Below are positions 17,719-26,621 of a stretch of 64,000 nucleotides of DNA, one piece after another. The stretch lies in contig JBCDFA010000004.1 of NCBI GenBank assembly GCA_039178835.1, forward strand, positions 1 to 64,000, written 5' to 3'. This DNA comes from AL-N1 sp039178835. GTDB taxonomy: Bacteria; Chloroflexota; Chloroflexia; Chloroflexales; Roseiflexaceae. The notes below the pieces were generated by a model. The model made no database searches. It was not told where the DNA came from and saw only the letters and a program-made list of their open reading frames with translations. Numbering within the stretch: the stretch's first letter is position 1; each line of letters starts with the position of its first letter. The position numbers and the translations under genes are program-made.

Positions 17719-18171
17719 TCACGGGGCAGGTATGAGCGGATGGATGGTAAAGCCCAGTGACAACTTCAGTTGCCAGTTTGCAATGTTGGCTGTGTAGCTG
17801 TACGAGCGTATCTGAAAGCAATGCTGTGTGCGGCATGCTTGGATAAGGTGTTCTTGTAAGGCTCGCCCAATACCCTGGCGTTGCCGGTTAGGTGTCACAC
17901 CAACGGCGATGACCTTTGCCTCAAGTAAGGTGATATCCTTGCGTGTCACAGGTGCTCGATCCTCTTCTACCCCAATGTTCTGAATGACATAACGCAAAAA
18001 GCCAACGACGTGACTAGGTGTAGCCGCAACTAGCAGGTGCGTACTAACGTGCCATACGGCATTGAAGTCAACCCAATGAGTCTGTCCAAGTTGTTCGATC
18101 AACGTGGATACCTCAGTCCAGCGTGGATAACCCGAATGCCACTCTTCGATATGAACTGATGTTGGATGCAA
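17719..18171 (-). CDS. GNAT family N-acetyltransferase
   Basis: Acetyl-CoA-dependent acetyltransferase with the diagnostic 'VIAVGVTPNRQRQGIGRALQ' pyrophosphate loop and a C-terminal 'NWQLKLSLGF'. The frame opens at a TTG (18207) with an ATG at 18195, but neither has a ribosome site. A perfect AAGGAGG (18180-18186) sits 8 bp before an in-frame TTG at 18171, so I take TTG 18171 as start (about 150 residues). Acceptor unknown. Confidence 0.75.
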   Translation of the reverse strand: MHPTSVHIEEWHSGYPRWTEVSTLIEQLGQTHWVDFNAVWHVSTHLLVAATPSHVVGFLRYVIQNIGVEEDRAPVTRKDITLLEAKVIAVGVTPNRQRQGIGRALQEHLIQACRTQHCFQIRSYSYTANIANWQLKLSLGFTIHPLIPAP

Positions 18172-18402
18172 CCTTGAGACCTCCTTACTTGACATTTTGT
18201 GATTCAAAACGTTGTGAGGCTAGTATAAAGGTAGTGCTCCAATAATTTCATTGGACCATTGTTTGAGATATCTCTGAAACTGCCAATCATACTGGCACCA
18301 AATGCTAAATTCATGGCATAGATGAGCAAGATTGCGAACCTGTATGTGGTGTACACTTCTGTCATAACGATATGTTTTGCATACATCAGGAGCAAGATTA
18401 TA

Positions 18403-18621
18403 ATGAGTGGTAAGCTTTTTCGTCAACTCGCACGCGCTATCCACACGGTTGGCTCAGTTGTCATCGCTACATACATTTATTCATCATGGAGCAGTGATCC
18501 CGTATTTACCATGATGGTACAGTTTGTGACTATCCCGCTTTTAGCCCTCACAGGTATCGCTATGTGGCAACAGTCACGGCTGCTCAAACTGTTTCAGCGT
18601 AATAAAAAGGTTTTGCGATGA
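18403..18621 (+). CDS. Small two-helix membrane protein
   Basis: 72 residues if ATG 18403 is used (AGGAG at 18388-18392); an in-frame ATG at 18322 is less likely. Two hydrophobic segments around 'VGSVVIATYIY' and 'MMVQFVTIPLLALTGIAMW' and a basic C-terminus. I do not recognise a family. Confidence 0.5.
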   Translation: MSGKLFRQLARAIHTVGSVVIATYIYSSWSSDPVFTMMVQFVTIPLLALTGIAMWQQSRLLKLFQRNKKVLR

Positions 18622-18682
18622 TCAACGTTCGTGAGATCCTGCTTAAAAGGGGCTCTGTGTTAAAAAGAAAGGGGCCTTACGA

Positions 18683-19159
18683 ATGAAAGCTCTTCCGAAA
18701 GTATTGGAGCCACTCGAAACAGAACGGCTCTATCTGCGCTCGATGAATACAAATGATGTTGAGGTGATGCGATACGCAAGTGATGATCCATTCCCAGAAT
18801 CTGCCACTATTATGGTCATGCTTGCAAGTGTCGAGCAATTGTTGTCTGAGGGCCGTTCACTCGAATGGGGCATCGTGGAGAAACACTCCAGCAAACTCAT
18901 TGGGACCTGTGGTCTGCATAGCTTTGAGCCGGAAATCGGTTCAGCCGAAGTGGGATGTATGCTGGCCCGCAAGGCATGGGGCAATGGCTATATGCGAGAG
19001 GCTTTAGGCTCAGTTCTGGCCTATGCACACCAGATTCTTGCTCTTACTCGTTTACGAGCAGACATTGATCACCCAAATACACGATCAATCCGTCTCTTCA
19101 AGTAGCTTGGTTTTGTCTACATCCAGAATACGTTCTACGAGTACACATTCAATACATGA
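18683..19159 (+). pseudogene. RimJ/RimL-type GNAT acetyltransferase, nonsense-interrupted
   Basis: Reads as a ribosomal-protein-type acetyltransferase: 'LETERLYLRSMNTNDVEVM', 'GTCGLHSFEPEIGSAEVGCM', 'KAWGNGYMREAL', 'RLRADIDHPNTRSIRLFK'. A TAG at 19103-19105 then interrupts, and the same frame continues 'LGFVYIQNTFYEYTF' to TGA 19157-19159. The homologous stretch in this family is 'xxLLEKLGFxxE', so the TAG replaces a Glu/Lys/Gln codon. SD AAAGGGG precedes ATG 18683. Without the final strand the protein is probably inactive. Confidence 0.7.
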
Positions 19160-19333
19160 TGTTCGCTGCTATGTGTATGTTTGGAGTTCAATTTGGGAGA
19201 AAGCAGCTCTACCACGCACTATGTACTCCTGCCTGGCAAGCACCCATAGGTGGTGTACTGTTGTCTATACAGTGCAATACCAATAAAAGTTCGTGTACGA
19301 TATTATTGTCACGAGATGAAAGGAGGTATGCAC

Positions 19334-19516
19334 ATGGCACCTACACAGAAACCCGGTGAATTACCAATCCAACCAGGAGAGTATGAAGAATGTGGCCCCA
19401 ATGGGGGACATCTATCTCACCCCAAAAGGATAGTTACATAACCAGGTGGCCCCCCTCTTCCCCCCACTCAAGCACCAGGTCGGAAATGGCGCTACAATGG
19501 CCCACGAAAATCATAA
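19334..19516 (+). pseudogene. YjzC-like small protein, nonsense-interrupted
   Basis: A very good SD (GGAGG at 19322-19326) precedes ATG 19334. The frame reads 'KPGELPIQPGEYEECGPNGG' then 'HLSHPKRIVT' and stops at TAA 19439-19441. It resumes in the same frame as 'PGGPPLPPTQAPGRKWRY' to TAA 19514. The layout (PG..P..G.Y.E.GP.GG...P, then G..PPTQ..G..W) resembles the YjzC-like family of about 60-residue proteins of unknown function. The stop makes it a likely pseudogene, unless read through. Confidence 0.5.
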
Positions 19517-20005
19517 ACATCTTAGATCTATTCAGATGTATTATGTTACCTGGAATGCCAGGAATAGCAATAGGGCTATTGTTGATGGAAAAGGTTTGTA
19601 TCAATCGTGATAAGTAAGGGTGTATGAGCGATACACCCTTGCTCATGTTCACAGATGTCAAGAGCTAACGTCACATAATACAGGTTGAATGCAGAGTTGG
19701 ACGAAGCCACTTTGTTATTTTCTTCATTGAGCGTACGGCCTATACCTTAAAGCACCCATCGTTGTACGGGCAACGGCATAGTAGAATTTCTTGATGGCAT
19801 GAAGTAGTGTCGCTAGTAATTGACTTAATGTTATAGGGGTGCTATAGTGCTTCAGTACGAATGTCTCAATTCCACTCCCCCAAGAACATCAGTTAACCAC
19901 AGGTTATCTATAGTAAGTAGAGCTTATGATAAATGTATGGTTATCGCCTGCACAGTAGGAGTCTAATGATGCAGAATGGTTTTCCGTTCCGCCAATGGAG
20001 ATATG
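19517..20005. other. Gene-free stretch with one hairpin
   Basis: About 490 bp. The only structure I see is a perfect 10-bp stem at 19616-19625 / 19631-19640 (AAGGGTGTAT / ATACACCCTT) without a T-tract. No ORF here has a ribosome site or recognisable product. Confidence 0.5.
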
Positions 20006-21211
20006 ATGACAAAGAAAACCCCAAAGCACGCTGCTAATATACAAGGACTTACCCGATTGACAACTGCTGCAACGGTTGGCCTCACCGATCTGGTTGAGGC
20101 TTTGCATCATACCGTAACCCGCAACCCAGAGACGCTCAGTACACCAACGCCGAGCACCGTACACCAAGTGTATGAGAGCATTCGTAACATGACCAATTTA
20201 GGGGGTAAGGAAACCGAGGCATTGTTGGCGTCACTTGTGCCCCTTCTGGATACCCAACATACATCGCCCGAACAAGATGTTATACGTGCTGCGCTGAACG
20301 GGGCTCTAGGGGATTATCTGGCGGCGACTAACAACCCCCTTGCGGTTTCTATGCACTTGCGCTACGAAGGGCATGCTCTTGATTTGGCACCAACGTCATT
20401 GGTCACAGCCCTCCCACAACCCCGCCGTACCATCATCTTGTTCGTACATGGGTTGTGTTTGACAGATCAACATTGGGAGTGGCAGGGTTATGATTACGGT
20501 ACGCTGCTAGCGACCGATCTTGGGGCTACCGCGATCTATCTGCAATACAACACGGGGCTTCATATCTCAACTAACGGACGTAAGTTGGCAGATATACTAG
20601 AGACACTACATCACAATTGGCCTGTACCTTTAGACAATATCATCATCATTGGACATAGCATGGGAGGATTGGTAACGCGGGGTGCGTGTCACTATGGTGC
20701 AGTGGCCCAACATACTTGGCTGCGCTGCCTTCGTCAAATCATCTTCCTTGGTACACCACATCACGGCGCTCCGTTGGAACGGTACGCTCACGAGGTACAG
20801 CGCCTGCTGGATAGCAACCCATATACAACGCCGTTTGCACAGCTAGGGAGTCTGCGGAGTGATGGTATTACCGATCTTGGCTATGGCAATTTGGTAGACG
20901 AGGATTGGTCGACACCCAGTCGTCCGATGTCCATGGGAGATCAACGGCATCCGGTGCCACTCCCACGTGGTGTGCAATGCTACGCCATAGGTGCCACCAC
21001 AGGATACACTGTGGGTGATTTAGGTGATTACCTTTTAGGAGACGGCCTCGTTCCGCTCCAAAGTGCACTTGGTCATCATCACGATCCTCGGCACATGCTC
21101 CTGTTTCCAGAGTCGCACCAATGGATTGGCTATACCATGCATCACATGGATCTGCTCCATCGGCACGAGGTCTATACGCAGATGCGTTACTGGCTAGCCG
21201 GTGTATTGTAG
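20006..21211 (+). CDS. Lipase/esterase-like alpha/beta hydrolase
   Basis: About 400 residues. An N-terminal helical region of about 130 residues is followed by an alpha/beta hydrolase core: 'TIILFVHGLCLTDQHWEWQG', nucleophile elbow 'GHSMGG' with 'LVTRGACHYG', then 'FLGTPHHGAPLERY' as in PGAP1/triacylglycerol lipase-like proteins. Late 'GDGLVPLQSALGH' (Asp) and 'MDLLHRHEVY' (His) can complete the triad. No signal peptide, so intracellular. GGAG at 19997-20000 fits ATG 20006 better than ATG 19976 or 20003. Followed closely by a gene with an unusual start. Confidence 0.78.
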   Translation: MTKKTPKHAANIQGLTRLTTAATVGLTDLVEALHHTVTRNPETLSTPTPSTVHQVYESIRNMTNLGGKETEALLASLVPLLDTQHTSPEQDVIRAALNGALGDYLAATNNPLAVSMHLRYEGHALDLAPTSLVTALPQPRRTIILFVHGLCLTDQHWEWQGYDYGTLLATDLGATAIYLQYNTGLHISTNGRKLADILETLHHNWPVPLDNIIIIGHSMGGLVTRGACHYGAVAQHTWLRCLRQIIFLGTPHHGAPLERYAHEVQRLLDSNPYTTPFAQLGSLRSDGITDLGYGNLVDEDWSTPSRPMSMGDQRHPVPLPRGVQCYAIGATTGYTVGDLGDYLLGDGLVPLQSALGHHHDPRHMLLFPESHQWIGYTMHHMDLLHRHEVYTQMRYWLAGVL

Positions 21212-21281
21212 GAGTGCCCTCAGATTATCAGTGACGTACACTGGAAGGATAGTCGGTCTTTCCAGTACAAGAACTTTATAC

Positions 21282-21296
21282 AAGGAGGGCATTATT
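21282..21296 (+). promoter_or_regulatory. Strong Shine-Dalgarno without a standard start codon
   Basis: AAGGAGG at 21282-21288 is followed by ATT ATT ACT in the frame of the next gene, with no ATG, GTG or TTG at a usable distance. The second ATT (21294) is at 5-bp spacing. Either initiation is at ATT, as in infC-type starts, or the true start codon has been mutated. Confidence 0.45.
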
Positions 21297-22031
21297 ACTG
21301 ATTCACAGGCGCTGCGGCGTACGATCACCCTGCTTACTGATATACTCCTTACCAACACTGTCACAAACCCAACACGCGACCAACTACAACGCCTCGTGCG
21401 TCTGTGTGGGTCAGATCAAACACTCACTTGGTTGGCCCAGGCCCAAGCCATCGTCGCAAACGAAGGATCAGGTGGGGCAGCGATAGCTCCACTGGGTGAG
21501 CTTTTCATGCAGATCGTTGCTGATGACCTTTGGCAGACTACAGATCCGCTACCCTACCGACTCATCTTTGAACTTAGTACAAGCGTACCGGTCCTTCCTT
21601 CATCTCCACCATGGCCCACTACCGACCTTTGGGTGAGCATACAGCAGATACAGCCTGGAAAGATTACGACTATGGATGTAACATTGATTGGTATGCCTGC
21701 ACAAGTGGTGACCCGCCCCACGCTGACGGTCGTACGACTAGAGAGTTCCAACACCCCACCACGATTGCCTGCAGGGGTACCGGTCCCCCAGAATATGCCA
21801 CCAACGACCTATCTAGTCATTGTAAGCGCCGCCCAATGGCGCCGAGTCGCAGTAGCAGTACGCCGTGGCGATGACCCCCTCATTATCCAGGGTTGGCAGT
21901 ATTATGACCCTGCACAGCAAGCAATCATGGTGTTGACTCAGCAACTGACAACCCAACGACAGCAGGAAACACAAGACCAATTCTATCAGCACCTCATCCA
22001 ACAGCGTGATCGGCCTGACAAACCGTCATGA
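21294..22031 (+). CDS. Uncharacterised protein
   Basis: I do not recognise this protein. From the ATT it would be 245 residues: an alpha-helical N-terminal 90 ('ALRRTITLLTDILL', 'RDQLQRLVRLCG'), a beta-rich middle with many prolines, and a Gln-rich coiled tail ('LTQQLTTQRQQETQDQFY'). The frame is also open to a GTG at 21201 that overlaps the lipase gene, but that N-terminus is low-complexity read-through and lacks a ribosome site. It lies 80 bp after the lipase-like gene and may be co-transcribed. Confidence 0.6.
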   Translation: MTDSQALRRTITLLTDILLTNTVTNPTRDQLQRLVRLCGSDQTLTWLAQAQAIVANEGSGGAAIAPLGELFMQIVADDLWQTTDPLPYRLIFELSTSVPVLPSSPPWPTTDLWVSIQQIQPGKITTMDVTLIGMPAQVVTRPTLTVVRLESSNTPPRLPAGVPVPQNMPPTTYLVIVSAAQWRRVAVAVRRGDDPLIIQGWQYYDPAQQAIMVLTQQLTTQRQQETQDQFYQHLIQQRDRPDKPS

Positions 22032-22259
22032 GAGGCTCCACCCTCAATGGAGGCACCCTACCAATGAATGGAGCGACAAGAATTCCGCCATCTTGTTTTC
22101 AAGCATCCGGCACAACCAATGTTTCTGTGGTAGGATGAACAGGAGCGTTAGCACCGCAACCTTTATACGCATGTCCAGGGGTGGGATGTACACTAGACAC
22201 CCCCATAGGCATGGATGCACAGCGACGATGCCTGGGCTTATTCATGAAAGGACCTGTTC

Positions 22260-22823
22260 ATGCTCTTCCCCACACCCGCTCATACGCTTGTCGCCGCCGC
22301 CGATGCCCTCCAACACAACCAACCGCAAGAGGCGCTTAAGATGGTGGACCACATGCTTAGTACCCAACCGACGACCCATGTGACGGCGCTGCTCGGGATG
22401 CGCGGGGTCATCTGTACGGAACTGGACGACCATGTCGGAGCACGGGCGGCCTTCCGCAAAGCCCTAAAGCAACACGACAATGAAGGGACGGCTACAAGTT
22501 TGCGCTATGCACAGACCCTCAACCTCCTCGCTGCTGCTCTTGACACCGAAGATATCTTCCAAGCACGTCAGTATCATGAACGTGCCTTAGCCATCTACAC
22601 CAACCAACGGGCTGTAGTGCTCACCAAGAAAACGTATGCGTTAGACTACATTGCGACCTTGCTCATCTTAGGGGTCGTAGCTGAACAAACCCAACACTGG
22701 CTCGCTGCCAACCACTATTATGCCCAAGCCCACTGTGCATGCACGGATCTCCCGTTGTCTCTCACTCACCGCTTCTGGTGTTTGGTGACAGATGGGCAGG
22801 AGCGCGTAGGCACAAAGTTGTGA
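22260..22823 (+). CDS. TPR-like helical repeat protein
   Basis: 187 residues of helix-turn-helix pairs that fit tetratricopeptide repeats: 'ADALQHNQPQEALKMVDHML', 'HVTALLGMRGVICTELDDH', 'ARAAFRKALKQ', 'ARQYHERALAIY'. Such proteins are protein-binding scaffolds. AAAGGA lies 7-12 bp before ATG 22260. The 230 bp upstream holds no gene. Confidence 0.62.
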   Translation: MLFPTPAHTLVAAADALQHNQPQEALKMVDHMLSTQPTTHVTALLGMRGVICTELDDHVGARAAFRKALKQHDNEGTATSLRYAQTLNLLAAALDTEDIFQARQYHERALAIYTNQRAVVLTKKTYALDYIATLLILGVVAEQTQHWLAANHYYAQAHCACTDLPLSLTHRFWCLVTDGQERVGTKL

Positions 22824-23193
22824 TCCAGAGGCTACGTCACTGTTAGTCTATACCAAAAAAACAATATCCTCTTCTGTGTGTAAACTTTTCTTGTGAACAA
22901 TAGAGAAATATACATAGCTTTTTGCGAGTTAAGTGTCACAGTTTAGCCTTGCTATCGCCCCAAGAGGGCATGCGTGACGATACATAGGAAGCGACCAGAT
23001 TACTTGAGCAATAATAGTGGAGTAGCTCTAGTAATTTCCTTATTCACACAGAGCGTGATCAAGGTCTTTCGACCTTGATCGTACCGCTATATACACATGT
23101 CATAAACCATGCTATACTTGTTTTAGATACAAATACCAACCTCATAAATTATAGATATCTGCCACAAGACATATTCCCTGATCGTGTGTTTGT
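22824..23193. other. Intergenic region with perfect hairpin
   Basis: 370 bp without a supported gene. It contains GATCAAGGTC-TTTC-GACCTTGATC (23057-23080), a perfect 10-bp stem with a 4-nt loop and no T-tract; it could be a transcript end or mRNA structure. Confidence 0.5.
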
Positions 23194-23556
23194 ATGTACG
23201 GTGTTTCTACCATCATCCTTGTGTTATGTGCTCTTTTTGTACATGATGTGATGATTGGTTTTCTTGATCACCAACGACACTTATGTGTTGTTCGAATGTT
23301 TGTGTATCTATCGGCACTGATAAGTATTTGGAGTTGGGCAATGGACTTTTTTATGTGGTATGATGATACCCCGCACATGACAGCAAAGGACAAAATAAGT
23401 GCCGCTATCGCCGCATATGTGGTGCGTTTTACGATAAGACCGACACTCGTGCTGGTCAATACAGTTGATTTTGTGACAATTGCTGACATACAGATCGATT
23501 GTGACCGCCACGTTCCACCTAACACATTCTGGGTGCGTATTGAACGCACTACATGA
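23194..23556 (+). CDS. Small membrane protein of unknown function
   Basis: 120 residues with two or three hydrophobic stretches ('VSTIILVLCALFVHDVMIGF', 'MFVYLSALISIWSWAMDFFM') and a C-terminal hydrophilic strand. No clear ribosome site. It is followed 17 bp later by a small ORF with a good ribosome site, which supports a real operon. Confidence 0.45.
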   Translation: MYGVSTIILVLCALFVHDVMIGFLDHQRHLCVVRMFVYLSALISIWSWAMDFFMWYDDTPHMTAKDKISAAIAAYVVRFTIRPTLVLVNTVDFVTIADIQIDCDRHVPPNTFWVRIERTT

Positions 23557-23572
23557 TTAGAGGAGTATCCCC

Positions 23573-23797
23573 ATGCCTAATCGCACTAAAAGCACCGTTC
23601 GACAAGGACGCATCTACCACTTTTCAATTGATGGCACTGATTATGATGCCTTTATCTGGTCGATCAACCAACAATTTTGTGGGCGAGTCCTCGGCCAGCC
23701 GCAGGTTCCTCAATGCACTGCACGGACTGCATCGCTAGTGTGTAACACGCTGGCAGACTGGATGAAAACAGCGCACACTGATAACAGTGGTAGTTGA
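23573..23797 (+). CDS. Small hypothetical protein
   Basis: 74 residues with a good SD (AGAGGAG) 7 bp before ATG 23573. Contains 'GRIYHFSIDGTDYDAFIW' and four cysteines in the second half. No family recognised. Probably in an operon with the preceding membrane protein. Confidence 0.5.
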   Translation: MPNRTKSTVRQGRIYHFSIDGTDYDAFIWSINQQFCGRVLGQPQVPQCTARTASLVCNTLADWMKTAHTDNSGS

Positions 23798-23830
23798 TGT
23801 GTGTTGTGCAGCCAATAACGCAGAGGGAAT

Positions 23831-24628
23831 TTATGAACGGGTTTCATACACTGCTACATTGCAAGTAGGAATGAAGCCTGCTTTGGAATAAATACTAATG
23901 CCATCCGGTGATGCCTGTAATACGCAGTATTTTCTACGAAATTGTTTGGCCTGTTCAAGAAGGTGGTAAAACATGGCCGTGCCAAAACCTTGTTTGCGCC
24001 ATTGTCTCCTCGTAATAAGATCATAAATACCAACAGTTTGTTCATCAACAAACAAGGAGCCGATTGCAACTACCTCACCAGCGTAATACCCTAAAAAGAA
24101 GGGCATGTGTGCCAGTTTTTGAAGCGGTAATCCGCCAAGATACCGATAGTAGGCATAAACGTGAGTTGCTTCTGGTCTATTGCCAAACAACCCACTAAGT
24201 ACTTCCCCATATTGTTGGATCATGGCACTATCTGATGCTTGCACGATTGTAAACTGTTGTGGCAGTTCGATCTGTGATACAACTGTTGTATCATCCATAT
24301 ACATTGCAATATTTGTCTCTGTATGAACCAATCCTCGTTGTAACAATGCTTCGTGAACTCGAAACTGCCGTACCGACTCCCAACACCAGAGCGCGATAGG
24401 AAACCCCTTCACGGTGAAGTGATCGACACCATGTGCCAGCACATGGGCAATGTTGTAGTCGTCACGCAATACAACCACGTTGAAAGTGTTTGAAGGAATC
24501 CCACAGTCGATACGCAAAAAGGACGTGAAATCGGCCACTTGCATCAAAGGAAGTTGCCGTGCAATAAATACCGCTTTAGCGATAAAGTTTTGTCGTGTTA
24601 GATTACTAATCTGTTTGTTCACCACACC
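23831..24628 (-). CDS. GNAT family N-acetyltransferase
   Basis: About 265 residues. The N-terminal half is a degenerate domain ('NTFNVVVLRDD', 'PIALWCWES') and the C-terminal half an active-looking GNAT: 'LGYYAGEVVAIGSLFVDEQT', 'LITRRQWRKQGFGTAMFYHL' (acetyl-CoA loop), 'DGISIYSKAGF'. A frame is open to 24649; AGAAGGA lies 6 bp before the GTG at 24628, so I choose that start. Acceptor unknown. Confidence 0.78.
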   Translation of the reverse strand, partial: GVVNKQISNLTRQNFIAKAVFIARQLPLMQVADFTSFLRIDCGIPSNTFNVVVLRDDYNIAHVLAHGVDHFTVKGFPIALWCWESVRQFRVHEALLQRGLVHTETNIAMYMDDTTVVSQIELPQQFTIVQASDSAMIQQYGEVLSGLFGNRPEATHVYAYYRYLGGLPLQKLAHMPFFLGYYAGEVVAIGSLFVDEQTVGIYDLITRRQWRKQGFGTAMFYHLLEQAKQFRRKYCVLQASPDGISIYSKAGFIPTCNVAVYETRS

Positions 24629-24817
24629 TGTTCCTTCTATTGGCACCAAATACTACATCATTGACTTCTTCTGCTAAGACTTAATGACTTTATATATCAT
24701 AGACTCATGTTCATATGTAGCTACAAGCATCATCAGATACAACCAGTATAGGTATTAGCGCCGTTGGTTGCAAGGATAATCATTGTGCCCTGTACAATAA
24801 TCAAAAAAGGAAATGAG

Positions 24818-25255
24818 ATGTATCACTTTTTTGTACGTCGGCTGGCCTACTGGGCCTTTGAACAACTCAACGTCGGTCATTATAATGCGCTTCTGAGTCG
24901 CTGTGCTCCCCAGATACGTAACCATACTTTGGGTGGAACCTGACAGAGTATTCCGGCGCTGCGTCATTGGTTTGAGCGACTCTACCATTTGTTCCCTGAC
25001 CTACAGTTTGAAGTAGTTGATATGCTGGTGCGAGGTTGGCCATGGAATACCTCTATTATAGTATGTTGGGTTGATCGAGCACAACTCGCAGGTAACCTGC
25101 GTTATGAGAACACAGGTGTCCCTGCACTACAGCTTCGCTAGGGGCGATTGACCAGACTGCGTGCGTATCTCGACACACAAGTTATGGCTGCTGCCTGCGA
25201 CCACATGGCGAAACATGGTATTGCTGAAGCGAATGCACCGCCCATTACTGATTAA
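24818..25255 (+). pseudogene. SnoaL/NTF2-like protein with two nonsense codons
   Basis: In one frame from ATG 24818 (AAAGGA upstream) the sequence reads 'MYHFFVRRLAYWAFEQLN' ... 'IRNHTLGGT', TGA (24941-24943), 'QSIPALRHWFERLYHLFPDL', 'QFEVVDMLVRGWPWNTSII', 'LRYENTGVPALQLR', TAG (25139-25141), 'GRLTRLRAYLDTQ' ... to TAA 25253. This is the SnoaL-like (NTF2-fold) pattern; the TGA falls at a position usually Arg/His and the TAG at an Arg/Trp position before 'GR'. With two different stops it is a clear pseudogene. 24 bp from the next, also broken, gene. Confidence 0.75.
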
Positions 25256-25278
25256 GTCAAAAGAAAGGAACATCCACA

Positions 25279-25767
25279 ATGACGAGACGAGGAATTGCCG
25301 CTGCTATTGCGTATAGCATTGTTGCGTTGAGCAGCTTATTGATGCGTTGTATCTATCTTTTCTCACCACAGTTTATGCCGTACCATGCTGTTGCTGTGGG
25401 CTCTCTCTGGCCAGCTCTAGTACCAGCACAACAAACCCTTATTTTGGCATTAATGCGTGTAGGGGGTGGTGGTTGGCTGGCGGTAAGCATGACAATAGTG
25501 GTGTTGGTTGCCATCCCTTTTCGTCAAGGACAAGCATGGTCGGTCTGGTTGATCCCTCTCTTTGGGCTTGTGTTTCATGTACCCAATCTTTATGCCACCG
25601 CACGAGTGACACTTGATACGCCTGCTATGGCGCCATAGTATGCCAATCTAGCGGTTGTACTGGAGCTTGTATTAGGTTTTGTAGTGTGTCGTAGCGCTAC
25701 CACTCTCCGTTCTCAGAAACGTGGGAACTTTTCGAATAAAGTAAGAACTGATTTGGGCAACACATAG
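25279..25767 (+). pseudogene. Small four-helix membrane protein, nonsense-truncated
   Basis: 119 residues to a TAG (25636-25638), then the same frame continues 'YANLAVVLELVLGFVV' to a TAG at 25765. Hydrophobic segments at 'AAAIAYSIVALSSLLMRCIY', 'GGGWLAVSMTIVVLVAI' and 'VWLIPLFGLVFHVPNLYA' would be completed by the fourth after the stop. The TAG follows 'DTPAMAP', where a Trp (TGG) would fit. SD AAAGGA before ATG 25279. It pairs with the upstream SnoaL-like pseudogene. Confidence 0.6.
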
Positions 25768-25789
25768 AACCTAAACTCATAGATCAGGG

Positions 25790-26434
25790 TTATGGTAGAT
25801 TAGAGAGCCATTGTGGCTCGTTGAGCACCTCTTGCACTTGCTCAAAATAGCGACCAGCGTGGAGACCATCCATCAGACCGTGATGTGCTTGTACCGAGAG
25901 TGGCATCTTCCAAAGGTTTTGCTCCTTGAATACTTTCCCCCAGGTCAATCGCGGGATGGAGTCAACTGGATTCATATGAATCGGGTGCATCAGTCCTGTA
26001 AACGATACCCACGGTAGCGATGACATAAACAACAGATCATCCTGACCTGGTTCATCTTCCAGTGTCGGGTGTTCTTTAATCCATGTCATTCTGTCCGTGG
26101 CATGGATTAGAAACGTGGAAAAATCTTCCGTGTACGTGAAGGTACAATAACTGAAAAGATCGTCCTCTGCAAGTAATGTTATTGATGGATGAACTAACTC
26201 ATGTTCTACGACTTGATTATCGCGAATGCGGTAGCGAAACTCTGGTATGGTATTTGCAACGTGGGCAAGCACATAGGTTGTAGCAACAGTCAGAGACACT
26301 TCTACCATTTTGACAGCCGGATAAAAAGTGGTAACATCAACAGTACTGCACACATTGAAATGTGGATAATCAAAGGCATTAAAAACGGCGAAGTGCTTGC
26401 GTCGTGGCCATGTGTCCAAATCAATATAGCGCAT
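25790..26434 (-). CDS. Chloramphenicol acetyltransferase-like protein (CatA type)
   Basis: 214 residues, the normal length of classical trimeric CAT. Features: N-terminal 'WPRRKHFAVFNAFDYPHFNV', mid 'EFRYRIRDNQVVEH', 'LPWVSFTGLMHP', and the catalytic 'PLSVQAHHGLMDGLHAGRYF' with the HHxxxDG His. It would transfer acetyl from acetyl-CoA to chloramphenicol or a similar hydroxylated compound. The frame is intact although its neighbours are decayed. GAGAGGG precedes ATG 26434. No flanking insertion sequence or integron signal. Confidence 0.85.
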   Translation of the reverse strand: MRYIDLDTWPRRKHFAVFNAFDYPHFNVCSTVDVTTFYPAVKMVEVSLTVATTYVLAHVANTIPEFRYRIRDNQVVEHELVHPSITLLAEDDLFSYCTFTYTEDFSTFLIHATDRMTWIKEHPTLEDEPGQDDLLFMSSLPWVSFTGLMHPIHMNPVDSIPRLTWGKVFKEQNLWKMPLSVQAHHGLMDGLHAGRYFEQVQEVLNEPQWLSNLP

Positions 26435-26621
26435 TGAGCCCTCTCAGGGTTATATACAAGCGTTCCTGCTTCATTGTACCAATCTTATGAGAGTATGCCA
26501 GTCACACACTTAATCTGTGCTCTGTTGAGTCGGTGTTGATGATTCGGTGATCCTATTGCCCTATCCTGATCGATGCCTTGAATTCGGGTGATCGAAACAA
26601 TCATATCTAAGGGGATATGTT

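Noticed and set aside
24941..24943. TGA as a selenocysteine codon
   Set aside because: A second stop (TAG) follows in the same gene, the position is not a redox Cys in SnoaL-like proteins, and no SECIS-like hairpin is evident.
25790..26434. CAT gene as part of a transposon or integron
   Set aside because: No transposase, integrase, terminal repeats or attC-like site is visible on either side.
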